Under the pieces are notes generated by a model. The model saw only the letters and a list, made by a program, of their open reading frames with translations. It had not been told where the DNA came from and did no database searches. A stretch of DNA of 64,000 nucleotides from Toxonevra muliebris (taxonomy: Eukaryota > Arthropoda > Insecta > Diptera > Pallopteridae): the NCBI GenBank assembly GCA_963691655.1, contig OY829327.1, forward strand, positions 58,230,079-58,294,078. The letters are read 5' to 3'. Of this stretch, positions 1-10,743 are shown piece by piece (the stretch's first letter is position 1; every line of letters begins with the position of its first letter). The position numbers were made by a program, and so were the translations under genes.

Positions 1-1246
1 AGTATGGACCCTAAAAGTAAAAATTACAAAAACAAAATACAAAGAATTGTTCGTCAATTATGTGTATTCAGTACAAGTAAACAGAGTTCCTAAACCAAAA
101 ACAAAAGATCAGTATATTTTGCTGCTAATTCGTGTTGCAAACACAGTATCGCAATATGTTATGACTGCTTTATAACTGTTCCACAGTAAACCACACTGAT
201 AAGTTTTAGTTTTACGATTAGGAAGACAAACGCAGAAAAAAATTGATGAACTTTCCCATGCCTTTGCCTTGCCGTACTATTGTAAATCGTACTTATTTAC
301 AACTGTTGTATGTTACAACACACATTTACAACACCTTATGAGCACCCTAAATACCAATACCACACTCATTGAAGAAGAATTCCTGATAAAAGTATATTAT
401 ATAAAAATATATTTACTTTTAATTTTATGCTATATGTAAAAAAATTAAGTTTTGTTTATTTTATGAAGATTTTCAAAACATTTCGGCGCTAGCGATAAGA
501 TAACGTGAGCTGAATTGTTTTTCAAAACAATCTATTTATATTTATTTTATTTAATACATTTATTGAAAATAACGAACGAATACCGAACGGCCTGGAGATA
601 TCGTACAAGGAGAGCCAACCCGAAATAGGACCAAAAACATTGTACAAAAAATTCGTAATTCACGACAGCTTACCCCGAACTATTTTGAGAATCCTCTTAT
701 GGCGCTTTAACAATCCTAATATAAATATGCCACCTAAATTAATAATCTACATTATTTTACAAACATTATTGCGAACATTAACAATAATGTCAGTAGGGAA
801 ACAAAATTGAAATTCATAAAAAATTTGGTTAATAATACTTAATTGTTTGTCGCAAAAGTAATGTCGTACTATTGAATTTCAGCTGATGCGCGCTGGATAT
901 TTTATTATATCTTCCGATCCAGTAGAAACTCCACTTTAGTTTTTAAGATTAAAACACATAGAATATGTGATATTTTTTTCGAGTGTTTTTCTTCTTGATA
1001 GGGCGAACATGAAAAAATTCTTTAAACAAAGCAATTGTTATTATTATTTGCTAACTAAGAATCAGAAGAATTGGCATGCAAATAAAAATTTAACGTATAA
1101 AAAGGTGTGGAATGGTGAAAGAACGTGGTCGATCCGTTTGCTAGAACCGGAAATAATTAATTTTAAGTGTAACAGAACCCAGCAAAAAAATTACAACTAA
1201 AAATTCACAAAATGCTGAAAACACACATTAACGAGCAAAATTCCGA
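1..1246. other. AT-rich stretch, no supported gene
   Basis: I recognise no gene or transposon here. The longest reading frame (967-1200, 77 codons) has skewed, low-complexity composition and no domain I know. It is probably decayed intergenic DNA. Confidence 0.5.
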
Positions 1247-1357
1247 TACAGTCAAACCAACTAATTGGGACACCCCTTGGGACCAATCAAAAACCGTCCG
1301 ATTACGAGGTGGTCCGATTTTAAGGTTTTAGTTTTTAGTGAAAAATAAAATCTTTAA

Positions 1358-1931
1358 CCCTCTAACCCGCAAGATTGAAATAATAAAAAAACAAACACCA
1401 AAATTTTTGTTTCCCATTAATATTGATGAAAGAAAAATTAATTTGAAGTTCATTTTTTTGATTAGTTTTTGAGTTTGCAGTTAGGTGAGAAAAACGAAAG
1501 GCTGCCCTGAGGCAGCCTTGCGGCTTTACGCCAAAAAATAAAGATATATTTTAGCAATTCACAAGGTGTCTTATTTAGTGACGTATCCTTTAATTTGTCA
1601 TAAATTCTCATTTTTTATAAAAAATTATACGAAATCATGATTATACGACAGTATATGACAGTATTTGAGGAGACTTAGAAATATTTGTTTTAGATTTTTA
1701 TAAAAAACTTTATATGCGCAATAATTTTTCGTGATAAAAGCAACACTTGTACACATAAAAATAACTATAAACAACAATCGTGTGATCGCAGAATGTGCAA
1801 ACTAACCACAAATTGTGTGTTTATTCTTTCTTCAGGTCTGCCAATTAATTTAAAAAAAAATTAATTTGCACTTATCGATTAATTAAAATAGAGGTGAAGG
1901 CTGCCTCAGGGCGGCCTTACGGGTTAGAGGG
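1358..1931. mobile_element. piggyBac-like TTAA MITE, copy 1 (574 bp)
   Basis: The termini are CCCTCTAACCCGCAAG (left) and the complement of CCCTCTAACCCGTAAG (right). TTAA sits on both sides, at 1354-1357 and 1932-1935. TTAA duplication with CCC ends is the piggyBac superfamily signature. There is no transposase frame. A short palindromic CTGCCTCAGGGC-type segment occurs near 1500 and again near 1905. It lies in the opposite orientation to the longer copy at 45208-46175, and it shares its right-hand TTAA with the piggyBac element that starts at 1936. Confidence 0.8.
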
Positions 1932-1935
1932 TTAA

Positions 1936-3333
1936 CCCTATTCATCCCACGCAGTGACTTTGAGTCACTATTGAAAATAAAATCGTTATATTTTTCCGAT
2001 TTCTTATTATTTCACGGGAAGGGCCCAATGTATTCGTTCATTTATCGGTTATCTTCATAAAATTGAAAATCATTAAATAAAAAAAATAAAAGACTGCGTA
2101 AAATCCCTCGTAGTGACTGTGAGTCACTATATACATATGTATATTGGAATACGTAGTGTACCACAAAACAAACCCGGAATAATAGTAGAGTATGATGTGT
2201 GTGAATTTATTGATAGACCCAGATGGAAGAAAGCATTGTCGACTATAGAGAGTTTTACGATCCTTTATACGGCAATTTGCTGGTCCGTGCTTGTATGCCA
2301 AAACATAGATTCATCGACTTATAGCGTTATTTGCCATTTGATGATAGGGCCATCGATAGTACGTAGATCACTTCATAAATTTACTTCGATTAGAAATCTT
2401 TGGAACTTGATAAATGAAGACGCCTACACAAATATGGTATGAAAATTTGGTGGGCTTGCGATATGTATCTAAGGAAGGCAGCGCAAAGAGTTATAACTTG
2501 GCACATCGTGTAGTCGACCGGCTTTGTGACCCATATGAACGACCAAAGAGAAATATAACTTCCGAAAAATACTTTTCGAGTTTAGAACTCTCGTAAAACC
2601 TGTTGTCAAAACAATTAACTTGAGCTAGTACGATGCGAAAAATAAAAGGTGCATTTTAGTTGATTTTCTTCCTAACAAGAATAGAGAAGTAGAAGGCAGG
2701 ATTTTTGAATTTGGTAATAAGTTATGTACCAAGGCAAAATAAAGCTATTATACTTCGTGCAACAATGATGGAGAAATTAAAAGCAAGGCACAGATATGTG
2801 AATCAATATGTAACCAAATGTGACGAGGAAACTTCTTCTGCAAAACATGCAGATGGCTCATTGCTCAATTTTATAATTTCAAAGATACATGCGAAATAGC
2901 ATCAAAATTTATTTAGTTCACCAAATAGGAACAAAGTAAAAAAGAACTATTCTTTAAAGAATTGGCATAGGACCTTCCTATGACTAATATTAAACGTGGA
3001 AATTTTAAAATCTTATCTCGTCCTAATGAAGCTATGGAAACTTCAATAACAACTACTGCTGAGAATGGCCGTCTACCAGCGAAGATGCGTGATAATGTGC
3101 CACCCTTTCGTATGCTAGAAAGGTAGAGCTTCAAAGCAATTCTGAAAAAACTGCAATAAGAAGTTTTTGCTCCACTACTTGTTTTCATAATAAATACAGA
3201 TTATATATTTTTCCAAATTATATTAATTCCAAAAAAATTAAATGAAATGTGAATAGCTGAGGTAATTTTATATAGTGACTCTAAGTCACTACGTGGGATT
3301 TTAATGTGGATTTATAATGTGGGATGAGTAGGG
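1936..3333 (+). mobile_element. degenerate piggyBac-like transposon (1.4 kb)
   Basis: The ends are CCCTATTCATCCCAC (left) and the complement of CCCTACTCATCCCAC (right), between TTAA at 1932-1935 and 3334-3337. Three copies of a palindrome GTGACTnnnAGTCAC lie near the ends (about 1954, 2114 and 3275), a likely transposase-binding subterminal repeat. The left end looks partly duplicated, because a second end-like block begins near 2105. The interior carries transposase remnants on the + strand. At 1.4 kb it is shorter than a typical 2.4-kb autonomous piggyBac. Confidence 0.85.
2414..2899 (+). pseudogene. piggyBac transposase remnant
   Basis: Broken frames give family-typical stretches in order. 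First comes a segment with SKEGSAKSYNLAHRVVDRLC, then RNITSEKYFSSLEL (the NIT-x-D-x-FFTS region, with E for the usual catalytic D). In another frame there is GTMRKNKR, then VISYVPRQNKAIILRATMM (family form: VSYVPKKNKxVxLLSTMH). Stops and frame changes separate them, so no functional transposase can be made. The family match is from recalled piggyBac/PGBD patterns. Confidence 0.75.
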
Positions 3334-3807
3334 TTAAACCTTATTATGTAAGCACTTATACATATAGTGACTAGGTATAGGAAAATATGTTTTGGGATAA
3401 ATAGCCAAGAATGGCATTAAATCGAAAGGTGGCAGCACAGAAAAAGTTTACTTATCTGAACTAACACAAGGGGAAAACAAGTTTGAAATCATATCTACAA
3501 ATTTGGTGCCGTAAAATTGGAAACATTTAATGCTTGAGAAATAACACTGTACAACTACAAAATGGTATCTGAGTTCTTGTCCAGTTTTTCTGGAGTTTTA
3601 AGTCTTTGAATTTGACTTTTACTTATTTTAAAGATTTCCGCCTATTTCCTATGAGACAAACCGTCTAATCGGCGGCTTTAATCACTTCAATTTACTTTCT
3701 TTTTTTTTTTTTTCAATAAAAAAATTTTTTTTGGCCCGATTGAAAAGGTTCTGTGGCACTAACAATATTGTTAAAAGCGCAGTCCCAATTAGCAGGTTTT
3801 CATTGTA

Positions 3808-4255
3808 TACCAAAATCTCATGTATACCAGCTGTAAAAATATGTTCTTTCATGATTTAGAACAAAATAGGCGTTCGATTTGTAAAAGAATGACCAATATG
3901 TGTATTGGCTTCTGAAGTGCTTCTGAAAATTAAAAAAAGAATGGTAAATATGTGTATGCATTTACTTCGCTTTAACTTGGCGTAAGTAAAAATACCAGGT
4001 ACCGAAAAAACTGATTATTTAAAAATTTTTACATTAAAAATTTAGATAGTTTTGTATAGCTTTCAGGAAAAAATAAAAATCATTTCAATTTTTATTCATT
4101 AAGAATAGAAATAACTAATGTTAATAATATCAGCTTGAAGAAATTACTGTTTGGACATAACTAGAAGCAAGTGACGAATAAAACTCAGCTTTGTATTCTT
4201 AATCTACTTTTCAATAATTTTCTATATTAATATTATTATTTGATATTCGCAGTTT
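3808..4255. other. intergenic, no supported feature
   Basis: AT-rich DNA with no frame, terminal repeat or RNA signature I can support. Confidence 0.4.
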
Positions 4256-5060
4256 AGCTCATCACTGTATATGATGAGTAACTTTACAAAACGTGTTTAT
4301 TCCATTTTTTTAACTTTGTTTTTTGTTTTTATGTTCTATCGGCTTGAACATGAATCAAGTTTTTTCCCAGTATCAAAAGAACCAAAACGGCTACTTTGCA
4401 CAAAAACGTGTTCATCTAACCCGCGATGTCGATCACACATCAAAACGTGACAATTCCGTACATAAATTTATTTTATTTCACCTGCAGAGATTTTAGGACT
4501 AAAACAGTTTAGCTTTTAGAATATTTTGCAAGCCACCCGAGCAGATCTAGCGCTTAATAGGGTCACAAAAATAATTAGTACAATTAGATCAAAAAGATAT
4601 TAATGGTCGACTCTCAAAGTTTTACCCAATCTTTCATAAACATATTTCTTTATGTTTTGCAAAATTTATTAATTACAAAACAGTAAAAAAAATTAAATTT
4701 ACAAAAAAAACAAACTTTTATTGTTGTAGCATTTTATTTTTAAATCGAATTTTTTTCTAATAGAAAGACGAGTCGATTTTCACAATCTAAAACTTTTAAA
4801 GATAATAATATGTATATATAAAGAGCCGAAGTGAAAAGGTCAGGTGAAAAGGGCCGTATTTTCTCCCCACGGCCCTGACGAAATTAAATAATTAAAATTT
4901 CTTAAAACGTGTCTATTCTAAATTTAAAATCCTTTTATATTTTATATAATAATTAGTTTGCATTTTATGTAAGAGTTTAAAAAAGCTTTATCAATTTCTC
5001 AATAAATTTGAAAAATGGAATAAACACGTTTTGTAAAGTTACTTACTCCTCAAATGAGCT
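4256..5060. repeat. inverted-repeat element, about 0.8 kb, class unknown
   Basis: AGCTCAT at 4256 and ATGAGCT ending at 5060 bound the element. Just inside, GAGTAACTTTACAAAACGTG near 4276 is matched in inverted orientation near 5011-5048, continuing for some 35 nearly identical bases. Near the centre, AGGGCCGT and ACGGCCCT form a small hairpin (about 4849-4875). No target duplication is obvious and there is no coding frame, so I leave the superfamily open. Confidence 0.6.
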
Positions 5061-5100
5061 CCAAGAAAGAAATATTTAAAGAACATATCTATTCATATAT

Positions 5101-5127
5101 ATGTATGTATGTATGTATGTATGTGTG
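5101..5127. repeat. (ATGT)n microsatellite
   Basis: About seven ATGT/ATGTGTG units lie in the 5' flank of the receptor gene, some 400 bp before its start codon. Confidence 0.9.
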
Positions 5128-5396
5128 TGGAAGATATTTTGTTTCCATACTCAGAAAGGTAATGCCTAAAGTCGATAAAGAAAAATGAGTAAATCATACA
5201 AACTTTTGCTGATAATAAGAAAAGTTTACTCACGGTGTATTTTAACACCGTTTACGCTTGGAATACATAAGTATACAGACCATTTATCAAAGAATTCTTT
5301 CGATAAGTAAAGCATTTTTATTTATATTTTTTTGTTGTGTTTGTTAGCAAATATCAATATTGAAAATAGCACGATCATAAACAAAAATTAAAAAGC

Positions 5397-5535
5397 TTCT
5401 AGCCGCAAGTGCGATCCGCCGTCGAGCGATTGCACATTGGTTATTTTAGTATTTTAGTTAGTTTTGAAGTATAAACGTTTGGGTTTGCACGCATAGAAAA
5501 TGCAAACGGTGCAAAAAGCTTAAGTGAAAATAAAA
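5397..5535 (+). promoter_or_regulatory. probable 5' UTR / proximal promoter of the receptor gene
   Basis: Base composition shifts here from AT-rich repeat sequence to a more mixed stretch (5400-5440 contains CGCAAGTGCGATCCGCCG). It runs into an A-rich leader with AAAA directly before ATG 5536, a good fly start context. No TATA box or initiator can be fixed by eye, so the transcription start is unknown and an upstream non-coding exon is possible. Confidence 0.35.
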
Positions 5536-8324
5536 ATGAGTTTTTATGAATTAAATTTTTTGAGTTGCGCCATCATCACGTTGGTATGTGTCAGTGCGAA
5601 TACAGCAGAAGCAGATTCATTTCCGCGTTCATCTTTTGCTTGGGGTCCCCGTAGTCAAGTTAGTAATACAACTGCAATTTATAACCAACACTTTGATGCA
5701 AAAACAAAGAACAGCACTGAACCCCCGAATGGCGTTGATTCTCGCATAAAAGTAGAAGCAATACTGCCAAAGTTGGATGGAAATTTTCCTCAAGATTCAT
5801 ATCTTACTCTGGGTCCTCGAAGTCAAGTTAGTCATACTACTGGAATTTATGGCCGACAATTTGATGAATCCAATGAGAGCCGTGACAGCACTGAAAACAT
5901 TGAGGCTGTTAAATTCGATGAAAAGCGTGAGAGAATGCTCAATAAACGCAATGTTACCGATATGTACTGTATGCCGGAAGTGTTTCATCATTATTACATC
6001 ATTAACGGTAATCGGACTGAACCAATAACAAACACTTGGAAGCGAGCGATAGTGAATGAAAGCGTAGGTTTGCACAAAGTGTGCCTGAAAGCAAATGGTT
6101 TGCCGCTGACGCGTAAATGTTTATACAATCGCAACAGCCGCACGGCAGAGTGGGAAGACGTATCACGTTGGACGAATGTCAGATGCTTTCGAGAAACCAA
6201 CGAGTACATTATAAGTGCGAAGTTAAATACACTGCACGACGAGATTCTAGATGGTAGACGCTTGCGTAAAGGTGTGCAGGGACGGCGTGAAGTCACTGAA
6301 CTTGTTTGTAGCATGCTTTCGGAACCTGATTACAAGTTACTGCCAGCTGATGTACACTTTACAAGTAAAATTCTACAAGAGGTAGCCAGAGAAGCGAAAG
6401 ATCAAGAGCTATCGCAAGACATAATTAGAATATGTGCCACATTTATGTCAAGTGATCCGCAAGTGTTGCGTATATCGGCTGACGTAAATGCAACGAATAC
6501 GCTACTGGAAACATTTGAAACATATATGGATGCGCTGTCGGAAACGTTAGTGTCACAGAAGCGTTGTGGTGGGCAATTGTCATCGATGCTTACAGCGAAA
6601 CCATCTAGCAAATACAGTAGCAGCAGCAGCAGCAGCAATTACGGTTCGTATGGCCAAAATACCGTAGAGGCTATAGATTTGTCGCATAAAGGCGTACACG
6701 TGCAGCTCTCCCAGAATATCAGCGTCTTTCATGTGAACCCAACCTGTGCGAATATATCTGGCATTGCCATCTATAAGCCAAGTAAGACAGCTTCGAGTAC
6801 ATTACTTCGTGAATCGCACGGTAATTTCCTTTATCGTTTCATTTTCATGAATGAATCGGCAAGTGAAATAATGAAGGAAACGGGACTGCAAGTTGCAACG
6901 TTTGTGCCCACTCATCTGTGGCAGTATTTGGAAGCATATTTTGGATCACTCCGAAGAGAGGCAATAATCGTATTGAAGGTTTACTCACATGATGCACTTT
7001 TTGTTGAACCAAGTTTGCTGAAAACACGTAAACCATTCAGCAAAATCTTATCGATATCCATACCGGGCTATAATTGTGAGTTGGCCTTTTCTTTGTTGTA
7101 ATTTATTCCGTTCGTTAGACTTGAATTTTTCTTTCAGCCCAGTTTCCAGAGGATTTGCCATTCATGCTGCGCAATGAGCTACAGCACACATCGCCTTCAA
7201 ATCCCATATATCAACTTGGCACTGGTTGCGGTTATTGGAATTACAACACATGGATTAGTAGTGGCGTGCAAACACTATCTTCCAGTTCGTTGCAAGAAGA
7301 TGTCATATTATGCGGGACACAACATTTAACACAATTCTCCTATTTGCTCGGCGGAAGCTACAGACAAAATGATCCCAACGAAGACATTCTTATTACACCA
7401 ATGCATCTGAGGGTCTTGGACATTATCTCTTTGGTGGGCTGCTCACTGTCACTTTTAGGTCTGTGCGGGATTTGGCTTACAGCAGCTTTATTTAAGAGCT
7501 GGCGCTCACTTGCCTCCACCAAGGTTCTGCTGAACCTCTGTTTTGCCCTCTCGGTGCAAATGATTATATTCGTCTTTGTCAACACGGATGATATGTCCGA
7601 GCAATTGGTCCAGCATCACGTTTACCTGAATTGTGTAGCCTTAGGTGCTCTATTGCAGTATTCTTTGCTCGTGTTGTTTATGTGGATGCTGATAGTAGCA
7701 CTTCTGCAATTTCAACGTTATGTCACCGTTATAGGCATCGAGCGCCCGCGACACTATATACTCAAAGCGGCAATTTTAGCTTGGGGCTTCCCGCTGATAC
7801 CCACGTTACTTGTAGCCTTCATTGACCCAGAGTCATACATTCCGACTCAGTATCAGCTGAGCACCGACACTGGCATTTGCTATCCTTCCGGCTATGGCTT
7901 AACATTTGGCGTAATCGTACCCATCTCTCTGATTGTCATTGCAAATTTAACCATTTTCATTCACGTATTCTACAGTATTTCACATTCGTTGAATCAAACA
8001 TTACAGCGGCAAGAGAAAAAGATGGTCATGAAGCAAATTCGCCTCTCCATATTGCTCTTCTTCTTATTGGGTCTGTCATGGATATTTGGTTTATTCGCCT
8101 ACATGCGCGCCGGTATCTTGTTTTCGTACCTCTTTTGTTTGACAGCAACACTGCAGGGTTTTGTCCTCTTCATTTACTTTGTCATTTTGGACGATTTGCC
8201 ACGAACCGCTTGGATGCGATTATACTGCCCATCCAGACGCCCTAAATCCGAAAAACGTGTAACTGAAATGCAATCTATGACTACGACATCGACGGGTGCA
8301 GAAAGTGGAGCAGAACGCCATTAA
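5536..8324 (+). CDS. adhesion G-protein coupled receptor (GAIN/GPS + 7TM), two exons
   Basis: The product is predicted to be a plasma-membrane adhesion GPCR that self-cleaves and signals through a tethered peptide. Exon 1 is 5536-7075 and exon 2 is 7138-8324, giving 908 residues. ATG 5536 is chosen over the upstream in-frame GTG at 5524 because of its AAAA context and the hydrophobic signal peptide that follows (about residues 8-22). Residues 37-43 and 93-99 both read GPRSQVS within a 56-residue repeat. Cysteines at 145, 183, 195 and 217 form a hormone-receptor-like region; a GAIN region with a poly-Ser run (361-367) follows. The GPS spans about 544-590 with C544, W547, W552, C572 and the cleavage site HL/T at 576-578. 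Seven membrane segments lie at about 607-631, 643-662, 679-705, 720-742, 766-794, 813-836 and 840-864, with C679 and C761 as the usual TM3-loop pair. The tail is short. The closest relatives I recall are Drosophila CG11318/CG15556; this is untested. Confidence 0.9.
7076..7137 (+). other. 62-nt phase-1 intron in the receptor gene
   Basis: The donor GTGAGT at 7076 matches consensus, and the acceptor follows a pyrimidine tract ending TTTCTTTCAG at 7137. Splicing joins T + CC into a Ser codon (residue 514) and links the GAIN part to the GPS/7TM part in frame. Read-through would stop after eight codons at 7099-7101. Length and sites are typical of small fly introns. Confidence 0.9.
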
Positions 8325-8543
8325 AAGGTAGCAAGGAGTTGAGGTAACCGGTAACCATTATGAACAAATTTACCAATTTATTTGACTGTTTGAATATATG
8401 CAAATTTCATTATAAATTCATTTACAATATATTGTAATCACTCATATTAACATGTTATTTGATCACAAATTCTCTTAATTTATTTTCATTTTTGTAAGAC
8501 ATTATCATTAAGATATTCCTTAAATATACTTACATGTATTTAA

Positions 8544-8549
8544 AATAAA
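8544..8549 (+). promoter_or_regulatory. candidate poly(A) signal of the receptor gene
   Basis: AATAAA lies 220 bp after the stop codon in an AT-rich 3' UTR-like stretch, and ends about 55 bp before the hAT MITE at 8606. It is the first canonical hexamer I see after the stop. Cleavage position is not determinable here. Confidence 0.5.
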
Positions 8550-8605
8550 ATTAGTAATATTATTGTGGATTTAATTTATTAATCGAAGAATTTTTTTATT
8601 GTGTG

Positions 8606-8766
8606 CACTGGCGAATCCAGGGTGGGAGGTTTTTCGACACATGAATCGCGATTCCTGGACAAAATAATTAGTTTTATTGCCTCCACAACAATCATCAGGT
8701 TATAATATATACAGTCATGAGCGGGATAATGGAGGGGTCGGGAGGAGGGGGCTAGATCCGCTGGTG
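8606..8766. mobile_element. hAT-type MITE (161 bp) beyond the receptor gene
   Basis: The ends are CACTGGCGAATCCAG and, inverted, CACCAGCGGATCTAG. A perfect 8-bp target duplication ATTGTGTG flanks it at 8598-8605 and 8767-8774. The 8-bp duplication and the TGGCGxATC end style fit hAT elements. It has no coding capacity. Its insertion defines a pre-existing single ATTGTGTG site just past the gene's 3' end. Confidence 0.8.
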
Positions 8767-9208
8767 ATTGTGTGTATATATGTAGAGTTTCATGGAAAAG
8801 TTATTAAGCAGGTAGTTAACATGATTCAGATGTACCTAACGTTTGTTGATATCTATTAATCTTATCGTTACGGGAACTCCAAACTCTGACGTCATCTTAA
8901 AGCTTTTTTTTCTTGCAATCGTTCATTCTGAATATATTTAAATTTAATATGGAAAAAATTATTTCGTTTTTGTTTTTCATTTTCCGTGCTAGCGCATAAT
9001 TTTAAAAACAGGTAGATGCACATTTAGCGTACATCAAACGATTCAACCTAAATTAACTTACGAAAAATATTACAACTGAGAATTGAATATGATGATTCAT
9101 GATGACCGGAGCAATACGATGAATGACGTTTCAAAGACGTCACCATCGTTGAATTTTTTGAGAATTTCTACTCACTCTATTGTAGTGCCTTTCTAAACAA
9201 AATGTATA

Positions 9209-10440
9209 GTTGTGTGCAAAATAATAGGACTGACATCAAGAAAAACCCAAAGTCTTTATATTTTAACAAAAAAATAAATAAATTTTATTCAATAATTTTT
9301 TCACAAAATAAATTATCATTATTGATACAACTTAGTATTTTACACCTCTCTAAACTTTTAATACAAACCCAAAAACAGCTTAAGTTAAGTAAATTCAGAA
9401 TTCACTGTTCAAAATAATTAGAGTATTAGCGCATGATATGAATTATTTTAAAGTTAACAAACAAAAATATCTCTATTCAGTGAAGATATTTGGAATCAAA
9501 TCTACGATTCAGTAGCTTATATAGGATATTGAAAGATTAAGAACTATCACTAAGGTCACTGATGAGGAATCGTCGCGGATTCTGAAACGGCTGTCTGATT
9601 TGCCCGTCTTTTTATACACTGTTGTTGTGATGACTACATGCATACGTTCCTTAAGCCTGTTATACATTACCTAAAAGAAAAAAGTTGTAATTAGTTAGGA
9701 TATTTGACTGTATTCTGATATTTAGTTGGATAGCCTCGGTTTTTCATCTCTGCCGCACGTCTGCGGGGCATGGAGTCGATGAGATCAACGGGATTCGCTG
9801 CGATGCCACTTGAATTTTTTTCCACAGATCTGCAGCATTTGTCGGTTTATGTTCTTCAACGCTATTCTTAATGTTTTCCTACAGATTTTCTATGGGGTTA
9901 AAGAGTCAACGCTTTGACCCGAAACCACTCTTTTGCGAATTTACTTATGTGTTTCGGGTCATTGCCATGTTGGAACAGCCATGTTAGTGGCATATTCCAT
10001 TCGGCTTATAGCAACATCCCTTCTTTCAATACATCCATAGTTCTTTTAACTAGGTGAATTAGACCAAATCCGTTGTACGAAAAACCACTCCATACCATAG
10101 CTTCATACATTTTTTTCCCCCAAATTTGCTGTCGGCTAGTAGATGTGCTCTTTGGCAAACTGTAAACGTGCAGCCATGTGTTTTTTTTTTGTTTTTTTTT
10201 GTCAGTAATGACACTTTCGTGGACTTTTTGCAAATAAATTTACTATACCTATACTATACGACTATCGTCCACGCTCGTGGTTTTACGTTATCGGTCCGAT
10301 TTTTCAGCCTTTTTTTTTTTTTTTTGTATAACAAGACATTCGCAATCATTGGTCAGAGCATCTTAAAATTTCTTTAATTTCTCTATATATTTTTCCTTGC
10401 TTTCGAAGATTTTTTATTATCATGCGCTTTTCCTCGTCCC
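9209..10440 (-). mobile_element. degenerate Tc1-like transposon
   Basis: A likely terminal repeat, AGTTGTGTGCAAAATAATAG, starts near 9209 after a TA. Transposase fragments on the minus strand fill 9700-10260. I cannot find the matching inverted end on the right; the sequence runs into poly-T tracts and then LINE sequence by about 10.75 kb, so the right end is probably lost. The right boundary is approximate. Confidence 0.65.
9700..10260 (-). pseudogene. Tc1-family transposase, catalytically dead
   Basis: Minus-strand frames give, in order, YEAMVWSGFSYNGFGLIHLV (the MVWGCFS region), then PLTWLFQHGNDPKHISKFAK, then DLIDSMPRRRAEMKNRGYPT near the C-terminus. The family motif QxDNDPKHTS carries the second catalytic Asp; here it reads QHGNDPKH, so that Asp has become Gly. 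Frameshifts and stops separate the pieces. This is a clear transposase relic. Confidence 0.8.
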
Positions 10441-10743
10441 ACTATTCGAAATAAAAAAGCTATTGTGAAAACTACAAAGAAAAAACAATCCCTAACCATT
10501 CATCAATACTTTTTTTTTTTTTTGTTTCTTTAATAATTTTTCAACTTAAATACTTTTTTTTTATATAAAACTTACTCTCACTCCTATTTTTTGATCGGTG
10601 CAACTCAAAGCAAGAAACTGAAATGATTGGATAACTGCAGAAGTATTGTCGCAATCCCAATCTACTTTTTTGTATTGAAACTCTGACACTCCTTTGCAAG
10701 CACTTTTGTGTGAGCTGTAGAAATGATGAACTTTTGAAAAAGA

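Larger units (their letters stand above)
1249..3805. mobile_element. pogo/Tc1-type element split by two later insertions
   Basis: The left end reads CAGTCAAACCAACTAATTGG at 1249. The reverse complement of the right end reads CAATGAAAACCTGCTAATTG, and both continue into GGGAC. TA dinucleotides flank it at 1247-1248 and 3806-3807, as expected of Tc1/mariner/pogo elements. Removing the material between the TTAA sites at 1354 and 3337 leaves about 570 bp with no transposase, so it is a non-autonomous copy. The two TTAA insertions inside must be younger. The pogo-like label rests on TIR style and the TA target only. Confidence 0.6.

Noticed and set aside
2913..3188. Minus-strand 91-codon frame
   Set aside because: It lies inside the + strand piggyBac and shows no domain; it is a shadow frame.
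5524..5535. Upstream GTG as the receptor start
   Set aside because: Non-AUG starts are rare in animals. ATG 5536 has a good AAAA context and is directly followed by a signal-peptide-like segment.
7076..7101. Receptor ending at the stop at 7099-7101, with a separate downstream gene
   Set aside because: A consensus donor and acceptor 62 nt apart join the parts in frame and complete the GAIN-GPS-7TM order.
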